A stretch of DNA of 12,293 nucleotides from Clostridia bacterium. GTDB taxonomy: Bacteria; Bacillota; Clostridia; Oscillospirales; Acutalibacteraceae. Both the position numbers and the translations under genes were made by a program. Where the stretch lies: assembly GCA_024404065.1 (NCBI GenBank), contig JAKSQR010000028.1, positions 1-12,293 on the forward strand, read 5' to 3'. The notes below the pieces were generated by a model. It saw nothing but the letters and a program-made list of their open reading frames with translations. It was not told the DNA's origin and did not search any database. Below, in pieces: positions 1-6,033 of the stretch. Numbering within the stretch: position 1 is the first letter of the stretch; each line of letters starts with the position of its first letter.

Positions 1-239
1 CCACAAACGATATTGCAAACCTTTGAGCCTGCGTCAACCTTAAGAAGGTGAAGCTTATTTGACTCAGGATGGTTTTCAACTGAAAGAATCTGACCTACAA
101 CAACATTCTGAATATCTTCGCCTTTAACAAAGATATCCTCAACCTCTGCAGTAGCAAGGGTAAACTGATTTATAAGCTTTTTAACATCAAGACCGCTTAA
201 ATCAACATAGTCTTTAATCCAGTTAATTGATACAAACAT
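1..239 (-). CDS. pheT: Phenylalanine--tRNA ligase beta subunit, N-terminal part (cut by window edge)
   Basis: Only the first 79 codons are present; the gene runs off the left edge. It is the beta subunit of the alpha2-beta2 PheRS that charges tRNA-Phe in the cytoplasm. The visible residues start MFVSINWIKDYVDL, the usual PheT opening. From about residue 40 they enter the EMAP-type tRNA-binding domain, with the typical HPESNKLHLLKVDAG stretch. The ATG lies 3 bases past the pheS stop. Its ribosome site AGGAGG (248-253) sits inside the last codons of pheS (Lys-Glu-Ala), so the two subunits should be translationally coupled in one T-box-controlled operon. Confidence 0.95.
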   Translation of the reverse strand, partial: MFVSINWIKDYVDLSGLDVKKLINQFTLATAEVEDIFVKGEDIQNVVVGQILSVENHPESNKLHLLKVDAGSKVCNIVC

Positions 240-242
240 CTC

Positions 243-1325
243 TTATGCCTCCTTGCTCTCATTTTCAGGGTTAGTGAATGATTTCTCGGTAAACTGAGAA
301 AGGTCCTTAAGGTTACCGCTGTTGAATACACGGATATCCTTAACACCATATCTCATCATTGCAAGTCTTGTCATACCAAGACCAAATGCAAAGCCTGTAT
401 ATTCCTCAGGGTCAATGCCTGCTGCTGTAAGTACATTGGGGTGAATCATACCGCAGGGGCAAAGCTCAAGCCAACCACTGTCTTTACATGAAGGACAGCC
501 TTCACCGCCACAGATAAGGCACTGAATATCAAGCTCAAAGCCGGGCTCAACGAAGGGGAAGAAGCCGGGGCGAAGTCTTACAGTAATATCTCTCTGGAAA
601 ACTTCTGAGAGCATTGTCTTCATAAAGTAAATAAGGTTTGAAATAGATATATCCTTATCTACCATAATACCTTCCATCTGGAAGAAAGTATTCTCATGAC
701 ATGCGTCAATCTTTTCATTTCTGAAGCATCTGCCGGGGAAAATAGCACGGATAGGATTACCCTGCTCAAGATTGCTCTTATACTTTCTTAAAATAGTATT
801 CTGAGCTGCAGATGTATGAGTTTTAAGAAGCTGATTTGTTGAAAGATAATAAGTATCCTGCATATCTCTTGCGGGGTGATGCTTGGGGATATTAAGAGCC
901 TCAAAGCAGTTATAGTCGTCTGTAATTTCAGAGTAATCTTCAACAGCAAAGCCCATTGAAAGGAAGATGCTCTCTACCTCACGACGTACAAGAGTAATAG
1001 GATGATATGAGCCTACATCTACTGAAACAGGCATAGTTTCATCATAAGACTCAGTAGCATCAATAAGCTTCTGCTCCTCAATCTTTTTAATTTCTTCAAG
1101 CTTTTCAGCAATCTGAGCCTCAATAGCCTGCTTAAGCTCATTGATTTTCTGACCTGCTTCCTTTTTCTTTTCATTAGGAACATTGCGAAGCTCCTGCATA
1201 AGACCTGTTACAAAGCCCTTCTTGCCAAGAAACTCAATTCTGAGCTGTTCAACATCCTGAGATGCAGCAGCCTGATTTGACTTCTCTTCAAAAAGCTTTT
1301 TTAATTCTTCAGCTTTTTCAAACAT
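243..1325 (-). CDS. pheS: Phenylalanine--tRNA ligase alpha subunit
   Basis: Catalytic subunit (360 aa) of class II PheRS; it makes Phe-AMP and transfers Phe to tRNA-Phe. Residues 1-90 form the charged helical coiled-coil arm. The catalytic core includes HPARDMQDTYYL (150-161), HTSAAQ (170-175), motif 2 (about 199-219) and the Phe-pocket GFAFGLG (311-317). A Cys cluster, CLICGGEGCPSC (269-280: C269, C272, C277, C280), looks like a zinc site, as known in some Firmicutes PheS. Two positions differ from the commonest bacterial form: motif 2 reads FFQMEG where FHQxEG is usual, and motif 3 reads GMTR where G-x-ER is usual. Overall length and order of motifs are normal, so I read it as functional. 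The SD is weak (AAGGGAT, 1335-1341). Expression depends on the T-box leader just upstream. Confidence 0.97.
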   Translation of the reverse strand: MFEKAEELKKLFEEKSNQAAASQDVEQLRIEFLGKKGFVTGLMQELRNVPNEKKKEAGQKINELKQAIEAQIAEKLEEIKKIEEQKLIDATESYDETMPVSVDVGSYHPITLVRREVESIFLSMGFAVEDYSEITDDYNCFEALNIPKHHPARDMQDTYYLSTNQLLKTHTSAAQNTILRKYKSNLEQGNPIRAIFPGRCFRNEKIDACHENTFFQMEGIMVDKDISISNLIYFMKTMLSEVFQRDITVRLRPGFFPFVEPGFELDIQCLICGGEGCPSCKDSGWLELCPCGMIHPNVLTAAGIDPEEYTGFAFGLGMTRLAMMRYGVKDIRVFNSGNLKDLSQFTEKSFTNPENESKEA

Positions 1326-1357
1326 TTTAATAACATCCCTTCAATAATAGTATAATG

Positions 1358-1390
1358 AAAAATCCCTCACTGCCAAAAAGCAATGAGGGA
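1358..1390 (-). terminator. T-box intrinsic terminator
   Basis: On the minus strand TCCCTCATTGC (1380-1390) pairs with GCAGTGAGGGA (1363-1373): 11 bp including one U-G pair, 6-nt loop, followed by five U. Its 5' arm shares the CCCT used by the T-box antiterminator, so the two folds exclude each other. Confidence 0.92.
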
Positions 1391-1594
1391 CGAACAATAT
1401 CCGTGGTACCACCCTGCGTTCCCATAAATGGGCACTCAAATGTTATAACGGAACAACCGTCAGTGACTACTGTTATTTCACCACTGCCGCTAACAGGTGA
1501 ACTTCAGCAGCACTTTGTTTAATCCGCTTACAGCCTGTGACGGATTTTCTCTTTAAAACAAATACTTGCTGCCTACTCTCCTGCTCAGAGCGTT
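1358..1594 (-). ncRNA. T-box riboswitch (tRNA-Phe sensing) leader of pheST
   Basis: This untranslated leader accounts for most of the gene-free stretch 1326-1713. On the minus strand, stem I has paired arms CGCT/AGCG, CAGG/CCTG, CAGCA/TGCTG, TTTGTTT/AAACAAA and a distal AATCCG/CGGATT hairpin. The 5' side of the specifier loop shows the usual GAGAGTA. On the 3' side, GAAG-TTC-ACC places a UUC (Phe) specifier codon at 1499-1501, followed by the expected purine. A small hairpin CCCATTTATGGG (1421-1432) fits stem III. The conserved T-box AGGGTGGTACCACG (about 1402-1415) carries UGGU (1408-1411), which matches tRNA acceptor ACCA. The antiterminator pairs AGGG with CCCT (1386-1389) and ACG with CGT. 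Uncharged tRNA-Phe should therefore raise pheST expression. I could not pick a convincing promoter; read-through from rpmF is possible. Confidence 0.95.
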
Positions 1595-1638
1595 ATGATA
1601 TAGAAATAAAGTTAAATTAAAACTTTATAAAATACAAT

Positions 1639-1660
1639 AAAAGGCAGGGTCGACCCTGCC
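1639..1660 (-). terminator. Intrinsic terminator after rpmF
   Basis: Perfect palindrome GGCAGGGTCGACCCTGCC (1643-1660), a 7-bp GC-rich stem with a TCGA tip, followed on the minus strand by TTTTATT. It lies 54 bases past the rpmF stop and ahead of the pheST T-box, so it should close the yceD-rpmF transcript. The other side is also AT-rich, so it could act in both directions. Confidence 0.8.
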
Positions 1661-1665
1661 ATTTT

Positions 1666-1686
1666 ATCATTACACATGGTAATGAT
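1666..1686 (-). repeat. Inverted repeat (hairpin) in the rpmF 3' region
   Basis: ATCATTAC (8 bp) and its exact complement GTAATGAT flank a 5-nt spacer. It lies between the rpmF stop and the GC-rich terminator, 5 bases from the latter's stem. It has no U-tract of its own, so it is not a second classic terminator. It may stabilise the 3' end of the mRNA, or be chance in AT-rich DNA. Confidence 0.5.
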
Positions 1687-1713
1687 GCCTGCAACTCGTA
1701 GAATTACAGAAAC

Positions 1714-1896
1714 TTAAGCTTCCTTAACTACAACCTGCTTGCCGTTATAATAACCGCATTCAGGGCAGAGTCTGTGAGCTCTCTTGTACTGACCGCAGTT
1801 TGAGCATTTCTCAAGCTGGGGAGCATTCATCTTCCATACATTTGAGCGTCTTTTATCTCTTCTAGCTTTGGAAACTCTTCTCTTGGGTACTGCCAT
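1714..1896 (-). CDS. rpmF: 50S ribosomal protein L32
   Basis: Small basic protein of the large ribosomal subunit, 60 aa, the normal bacterial length. It starts MAVPKRRVSKARRDKRRS, the standard L32 opening. It is the zinc-binding form, with two Cys pairs, C31-x2-C34 and C44-x2-C47, so it needs Zn; the Cys-free paralogues made under zinc starvation lack these. The ribosome site is strong (AAGGAGGTG, 1905-1913; 8 bases to ATG). It lies 37 bases downstream of yceD, the usual pairing, and both are read from the consensus promoter at 2453-2489. The plsX-fabH genes that often follow rpmF are absent here; a terminator and pheST follow instead. Confidence 0.98.
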   Translation of the reverse strand: MAVPKRRVSKARRDKRRSNVWKMNAPQLEKCSNCGQYKRAHRLCPECGYYNGKQVVVKEA

Positions 1897-1933
1897 TTGA
1901 AAAGCACCTCCTTAATAATGTGCTAATAATAAA

Positions 1934-2431
1934 CTAATCTTCAAGTAACTGCTGGAGTGCTGCCAATCTTGGGTCAATCTCCTTTTTGCAGTTACAGGCT
2001 CCATCATTCAAATCTGCACCGCATTTAGGGCAAAGACCCTTGCAATCCTCACTGCAGAGGAATTTAGCGGGAAGATTAAGAAAGATGTCGTCTGTTATAA
2101 GCTCATCAACATTAAACTGATGTACATCATCCACAAGGATAAGCTCATCATTTTCGTCATCATTTAAGCTTACAACAAGGGTATGATTTATATCTACTGT
2201 GTAAGGGTATTTAAGAGGCTTTGCACATCTGTCGCAGCAGATATCAAGAACAAAATCGGCTGTAGTTTCAATCTCAACTATGCCTGCTCTGTTATGAATA
2301 TCGCCCTTTACACTGACAGGTGTTGTGAACGGATAATCTGAATCAAGAGCCTCTTTGGTTAAATCGATTTCGTAAGCGAAATCTTTAACGCTACCTTCAA
2401 CATTAAATATAGGTTCTAAATCTAATATCAT
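1934..2431 (-). CDS. yceD: YceD/DUF177 family protein (23S rRNA accumulation factor family)
   Basis: Protein of 165 aa of the YceD/DUF177 family, which is nearly always encoded directly before rpmF, as here. Family members are known to affect 23S rRNA accumulation and so ribosome assembly; the mechanism is not settled. Seen in the sequence: a predicted beta-rich first half; a Cys pair in CCDRC (65-69); a second Cys cluster in the C-terminal third (C126, C130, C134, C137, C146, C148) that could bind metal; and the family-typical tail DPRLAALQQLLED (153-165). The start ATG follows AAGGA with suitable spacing and is only about 22 bases from the -10 box. The family is sure, the exact biochemical role is not. 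Confidence 0.93.
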   Translation of the reverse strand: MILDLEPIFNVEGSVKDFAYEIDLTKEALDSDYPFTTPVSVKGDIHNRAGIVEIETTADFVLDICCDRCAKPLKYPYTVDINHTLVVSLNDDENDELILVDDVHQFNVDELITDDIFLNLPAKFLCSEDCKGLCPKCGADLNDGACNCKKEIDPRLAALQQLLED

Positions 2432-2452
2432 ACACTATTCCTTAAAATCATG

Positions 2453-2489
2453 CGTATAGTATTATATAATCAAAATGTCAATTTGTCAA
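2453..2489 (-). promoter_or_regulatory. Consensus sigma-A promoter for yceD-rpmF, with an overlapping second copy
   Basis: On the minus strand TTGACA (2484-2489), 17-bp spacer, TATAAT (2461-2466): a perfect consensus. Shifted by 8 bp there is a second TTGACA (2476-2481), 17-bp spacer, TATACG (2453-2458). A 7-bp inverted repeat AATTTGT/ACAAATT (2480-2498) overlaps the main -35 and the stop codon of the gene upstream; it may be chance. Confidence 0.88.
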
Positions 2490-2496
2490 CAACAAA

Positions 2497-2913
2497 TTAG
2501 ATTTTTTCGCAAACTTCAAAAATTCTTGCAGGAAGCTCTGCTTCGTCTGCTGAAACTGTGAATGTGAAATCCTGCTCAGCGATTTTGCTGAGGTTTGCAA
2601 CCTTCTCAAGGAAGTTAGCAAGTGCTTCGTAATCCTTACCGCCAATCTTAAGAGTAGCATCTACAAGGATATCTGTAATATCGTGGTCGCCTGCAACGAT
2701 ACCGCTGAGGAAACCATAGAAAGCATCATAACCGCAAACTTCGAAATGATCTGTTTCAACAAGTCTTGCACGGTAGTTGATATCGTAAGTGAGGAGTCTT
2801 TCCTTCTCTACGCATACAACGTTGCCGTTTGACTTTTCAACAGCTGCGTTTACGAGATCGATGAGCTTCTTTGTTTTGCCTGAACCTTTGTTACCAAGAA
2901 TAAGATAAACCAT
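2497..2913 (-). CDS. Small P-loop NTP-binding protein of unknown function
   Basis: I do not recognise a named family. The protein is 138 aa and cytoplasmic (no signal or membrane segment). It opens with a hydrophobic strand and a perfect Walker A, GNKGSGKT (7-14), directly followed by a Lys-rich helix. A Walker B-like strand ILVD ends at D85. The small size and P-loop at the very N-terminus recall small nucleotide kinases or GTPase/AAA fragments, but no base-specificity motif is visible. The ATG is preceded by GGAGGT with a 7-base gap. It begins 40 bases after the pgi stop with no terminator between, so it is probably co-transcribed with pgi. No terminator is visible after it; the yceD promoter starts right at its stop. 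Confidence 0.8.
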   Translation of the reverse strand: MVYLILGNKGSGKTKKLIDLVNAAVEKSNGNVVCVEKERLLTYDINYRARLVETDHFEVCGYDAFYGFLSGIVAGDHDITDILVDATLKIGGKDYEALANFLEKVANLSKIAEQDFTFTVSADEAELPARIFEVCEKI

Positions 2914-2953
2914 GAGTTATACCTCCAAAAATATGTTAATTTTACTTGTAGTC

Positions 2954-4291
2954 TTATTTAAGTCTTGCTTCAAGAGCATCCTTTGCATCTTCATAACCGG
3001 GCTTACCAAGAAGAGCAAACATATTCTTCTTGTAGCTTTCAACGCCGGGCTGATCAAAGGGATTGATGCCAAGAATATAACCGCTGATACCGCAGGCAAG
3101 CTCAAAGAAATAAATAAGCTCACCAAGGTTGTATTCATCCTGCTTATCAATCTCAACAAGGATGTTGGGAACGTTGCCGTCTGTATGAGCAAGCACTGTG
3201 CCCTGAAGTGCTCTGTTGTTAACATAGTGCATTGTTTTGCCTGCAAGGAAGTTGAGGCCGTCACCATTAACATCATCAAAGAGAACTTCAACATCGTTGA
3301 TGGGGTTATTAACCCATACAACGGTTTCAAACATAAGTCTTTCACCCTGCTGGATGTACTGACCAAGTGAGTGAAGGTCGGTAGAGAAAATAGCAGATGA
3401 GGGATATAAACCCTTGCCGTCTTTACCTTCGCTCTCACCAAAGAGCTGCTTGAACCATTCATTCCAGAGTGTAAGTGATGGCTCATAGGAAATCATCATT
3501 TCTACTGACTTGCCGCCTCTGTAAAGAAGGTTACGAACTGCTGCATACTTGTAGCAATCGTTCTGAAGTACATCGGGGTTAGTATATTTAGCTCTTGCAT
3601 CTGCAGCGCCCTGCATAAGAGCATCAATATCGATACCTGCTACTGCGATAGGAAGAAGACCTACTGCAGTAAGAACTGAATATCTGCCGCCTACATCATC
3701 GGGAACTACAAAGGTCTTGTAGCCTTCAGCATCAGCAAGTGCTTTGAGAGCGCCTCTGCATTTATCAGTAGTTACATAGATACGCTTTGCAGCTTCTTCC
3801 TTGCCGTATTTATCTTCAATAATCTTTTTGAAGATACGGAAAGCAACTGCTGTTTCAGTAGTTGTACCTGACTTTGAGATAACATTGATTGAGAAATCTC
3901 TGCCATCAATAAGCTTGATAAGCTCTGCAACTGCTGATGAGCTGAGAGTGTTGCCACCAAAGAGGATGTCAGGTGTATCCTTCTTTGTAAGATTGTAGTT
4001 ATTAGACTTTATAAATTCAATAACTGCTCTGGCACCAAGGTAAGAGCCGCCGATACCAAGAACAACTAAAACCTCTGAGTCTTTTTTAATCTGCTCTGCA
4101 GAAGCTTTGATTTCGGCAAATTCTGCCTTATCATAGTTTACAGGAAGGTCAATCCAACCAAGGTAATCACTACCAGCGCCTGTGCCTTCACGCAGAGTTT
4201 TGTGTGCTGCAGTAACTTCGTCCTGCATTGCAAGGAGCTTTGCTTCATCAGCAAATTCACCTGCATAATTGAAATTGAGTTTAATGGACAT
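2954..4291 (-). CDS. pgi: Glucose-6-phosphate isomerase
   Basis: Interconverts glucose-6-phosphate and fructose-6-phosphate in glycolysis and gluconeogenesis; cytoplasmic. At 445 aa it is the short bacterial (Bacillus-type) form rather than the ~550-aa proteobacterial form. Sugar-phosphate-binding SIS motifs are present: GIGGSYLGA (79-87) and SKSGTTTET (139-147). Further family signatures are GGRYSVLTAVGLLP (201-214), the catalytic-Glu segment GESEGK (285-290), FSTDLHSLGQ with H307, and NPFDQPGVESYK ending at K421. SD GGAGATG is 8 bases or so from ATG. It has its own promoter (4327-4355) and is followed by the small P-loop gene in the same direction. No odd features. Confidence 0.97.
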   Translation of the reverse strand: MSIKLNFNYAGEFADEAKLLAMQDEVTAAHKTLREGTGAGSDYLGWIDLPVNYDKAEFAEIKASAEQIKKDSEVLVVLGIGGSYLGARAVIEFIKSNNYNLTKKDTPDILFGGNTLSSSAVAELIKLIDGRDFSINVISKSGTTTETAVAFRIFKKIIEDKYGKEEAAKRIYVTTDKCRGALKALADAEGYKTFVVPDDVGGRYSVLTAVGLLPIAVAGIDIDALMQGAADARAKYTNPDVLQNDCYKYAAVRNLLYRGGKSVEMMISYEPSLTLWNEWFKQLFGESEGKDGKGLYPSSAIFSTDLHSLGQYIQQGERLMFETVVWVNNPINDVEVLFDDVNGDGLNFLAGKTMHYVNNRALQGTVLAHTDGNVPNILVEIDKQDEYNLGELIYFFELACGISGYILGINPFDQPGVESYKKNMFALLGKPGYEDAKDALEARLK

Positions 4292-4326
4292 AACGATACA
4301 TCTCCAGGGTATAAATATTACATGTT

Positions 4327-4358
4327 ATTTTACCCTATTGTAATAATTTTTGCAATAG
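4327..4358 (-). promoter_or_regulatory. pgi promoter with an inverted repeat across the spacer
   Basis: On the minus strand TTGCAA (4350-4355), 17-bp spacer, TAAAAT (4327-4332). A near-perfect inverted repeat, CTATTGCAA and TTACAATAG (9-bp arms, one mismatch, 6-bp spacer; 4335-4358), covers the -35 and most of the spacer. This is a plausible operator position, but no regulator is identified. Confidence 0.65.
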
Positions 4359-4386
4359 TTTTTGGACATCTTTTTATAATAATTTA

Positions 4387-5598
4387 TTATAAAGAGAAAA
4401 TTTCTGACCTTAAGGGCTTTTTGCAGGTGGTTTTCCAGAAAGAATTTGCATAAATCTCTATGTAGTACTCCCCTTTTTCCAAACCATCAAAGCTGACACT
4501 AAGTGTTTCAGGCATATCATAGAAATAATATTCGCTCCATATATTCTTCTTTTGAGCGATTACGCCATCTTTATACATTACGCAAACATTATAATCATCC
4601 ACATAATCTTTCTCAATCTGAGCTTGTGTAAATGCAACTGTAATACCATCTTCGGTTATATCACTAACAGTTATTTTTGCATCTTCAGAAAACTCAGGAG
4701 CAATATCTGTTTTATAGCGGGCATCTGTGTAGGTGTAGGATTGAGTATTCCACGCTTCATCTATTTTCCACACATAAGGGAAGAAATTATCGGTGATTAA
4801 ATCGTATGGATAAATTCTTACTCTGCCGTCTTTATCTGCCTCTACAAGCAGCATCTGAGCGCATTTCTCCTTACCAGGGAAGCAGGTGCCGTAATATTTA
4901 TCAAACTCATCATTTTCAAAATAGCTTAATGAGCCTGTACCAAGGCAGGTAAAATGCTTTTGATGTATGGACCTTGGGTCGTTAATCGGAGCGTGTGAAT
5001 GGCCTGAAAAATCAATAATCTGAGGGAAATTGCAGAGGATATCGTAAAGCTCATCCTCACCCCATGCCTGAGAGCCATAAACTGTATCCTGCACGTGGGG
5101 ATGCTGAAAGAAAAATACGGGTGCTTTGTGGTTATCCTTAGTAGCTTTTCTCAGCTCTTCAAGGGCAAACTTACGCTGAGGCTCATCAAAATGACAGCCT
5201 CTTGTGCAGCTTACAGATATGAAATGGAAACCATTTATTACTCTGTGAGTATTTACATCCTGCTTAAAGATTTCATCAAATCTTTTAAGGGCATTTTCCT
5301 CTCCATCGTGAAAATATTCGTGAGAAGCAAGGGATAAATTCCATACTGTGCCCTCTTTTACATTCTCGTCAAGAGTAGCCTTAAAGGCTTCCATCTGAGC
5401 ACGGCTGCCGCTATTTGCAAAATCACCTACCACATAGATTGCGTCAAGCTTATTATAAGCCTGATTTTCGCTTAATTCGTAGGCTTTTTTAATAGCCTTA
5501 ACCATGCGGTCACGCTCTGGTGAATGCTCATCCTTATAATGCACATCGCTGCACACCATAAATCTTAAAACAGGCATAAAATTATTTTCTGACATCAT
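4387..5598 (-). CDS. Calcineurin-like metallophosphoesterase with C-terminal beta-sandwich domain
   Basis: Predicted metal-dependent phosphoesterase of 403 aa; substrate unknown. Residues about 10-290 carry the family motifs in order: SDVH (D18, H20), GDF (D59), a third motif reading ASHE (91-94) where GNH-D/E is usual, QHPH (H166/H168) and GHSHAP (199-204). The Asn of the third motif, normally a metal/phosphate ligand, is therefore Ser92. Residues about 300-395 look like a fibronectin-III-like domain (alternating strands, no signature residues). There is no signal peptide, so it is probably cytoplasmic. The start is one of two adjacent ATGs (5598 or 5595) behind GGGGTGAG. It has its own promoter, transcribed divergently from the small plus-strand gene. 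It may act on nucleotides, phosphoproteins or sugar phosphates; nothing here decides. Confidence 0.85.
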   Translation of the reverse strand: MMSENNFMPVLRFMVCSDVHYKDEHSPERDRMVKAIKKAYELSENQAYNKLDAIYVVGDFANSGSRAQMEAFKATLDENVKEGTVWNLSLASHEYFHDGEENALKRFDEIFKQDVNTHRVINGFHFISVSCTRGCHFDEPQRKFALEELRKATKDNHKAPVFFFQHPHVQDTVYGSQAWGEDELYDILCNFPQIIDFSGHSHAPINDPRSIHQKHFTCLGTGSLSYFENDEFDKYYGTCFPGKEKCAQMLLVEADKDGRVRIYPYDLITDNFFPYVWKIDEAWNTQSYTYTDARYKTDIAPEFSEDAKITVSDITEDGITVAFTQAQIEKDYVDDYNVCVMYKDGVIAQKKNIWSEYYFYDMPETLSVSFDGLEKGEYYIEIYANSFWKTTCKKPLRSEIFSL

Positions 5599-5625
5599 TT
5601 CTCACCCCGCTGAATTTATAAGCTA

Positions 5626-5654
5626 ATTATAACAAGTGTAATTATTTAATTCAA
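5626..5654 (-). promoter_or_regulatory. Promoter of the metallophosphoesterase gene
   Basis: On the minus strand TTGAAT (5649-5654), 17-bp spacer, TATAAT (5626-5631). Its -35 lies back to back, 9 bp apart, with the -35 of the plus-strand gene; the two boxes form an inverted repeat TCAATA-N5-TATTGA (5651-5667). Confidence 0.75.
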
Positions 5655-5663
5655 TAGATGTTA

Positions 5664-5692
5664 TTGATTTGAGGGCTGCAATCTTATATAAT
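5664..5692 (+). promoter_or_regulatory. Promoter of the small plus-strand gene
   Basis: TTGATT (5664-5669), 17-bp spacer, TATAAT (5687-5692). Transcription would start near 5699, so the SD (GAGGTGAG, from 5699) would lie at the extreme 5' end of the mRNA, giving a leader of only about 10 nt. Confidence 0.75.
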
Positions 5693-5709
5693 TACTGTGA
5701 GGTGAGAAA

Positions 5710-5988
5710 ATGTACGGTGCTAACATAGTAAACACAGATGATTTTATTCTGTTTGAAATTATAGATGAAAGCGGAGCAAAAATTGATTCAGTATCAATTA
5801 CTAAATACTCCCCTGAAACAGTTTTATATTTTTACGACAGCGACAGCGATTATATAGAAGAATACGAAAGAAAAATGAGAGAGCTTGTAGCTTTTTATGA
5901 AGATAAAATAAACTTTGATGAGGTTATAGAAAAACGAAGTGAAGCTGAATTTATACTTTATAAATCAGTAAAAGGATTGGAATATTAA
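5710..5988 (+). CDS. Small acidic protein of unknown function
   Basis: I do not recognise this 92-aa protein. It is rich in Asp and Glu and in Tyr/Phe/Ile. The first half looks beta-rich; a central DSDSDY stretch is followed by a long charged helix (about 48-80, EEYERKMREL and on). No Cys, signal peptide, membrane segment or known motif is seen. That it is a real gene is supported by a good promoter, an SD (GAGGTGAG) 3 bases before ATG, no overlap with neighbours, and a hairpin just after the stop. It is the only plus-strand gene in the window, lying between the divergent phosphoesterase and the convergent lexA-like gene. The composition could suit a small regulator or DNA-mimic-like protein, but that is speculation. 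Confidence 0.75.
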   Translation: MYGANIVNTDDFILFEIIDESGAKIDSVSITKYSPETVLYFYDSDSDYIEEYERKMRELVAFYEDKINFDEVIEKRSEAEFILYKSVKGLEY

Positions 5989-5992
5989 ACGA

Positions 5993-6026
5993 TTAAGACG
6001 GATGCGATTTGCACCCGTCTTAATTT
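5993..6026. terminator. Hairpin terminator between convergent genes
   Basis: TTAAGACGG (5993-6001) pairs with CCGTCTTAA (6015-6023), extended after one mismatch by TGC/GCA around a GATTT loop. It is 5 bases past the plus-strand stop and 11 bases past the lexA-like stop. The U-tracts are short on both sides (TTAATTT on plus, TTAATCGTTT on minus), so efficiency may be moderate; it could serve both genes. Confidence 0.75.
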
Positions 6027-6033
6027 ATGTAAT

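Noticed and set aside
1595..1635. Promoter for the pheST T-box leader
   Set aside because: Several TATA-like strings exist in this AT-rich stretch but none has a -35 at proper spacing and a start compatible with stem I.
2912..3370. Open frame of about 150 codons on the plus strand opposite pgi
   Set aside because: Antisense to conserved pgi codons, no SD or promoter, composition of a shadow frame.
4355..4370. TTTTGGACATC as a second LexA-like operator near pgi
   Set aside because: Only a half-site (TGGACA) without the mirrored arm.
4372..4395. AT-only inverted repeat at the end of the phosphoesterase gene as a terminator
   Set aside because: The stem is pure A/T and there is no U-tract after it on the minus strand.
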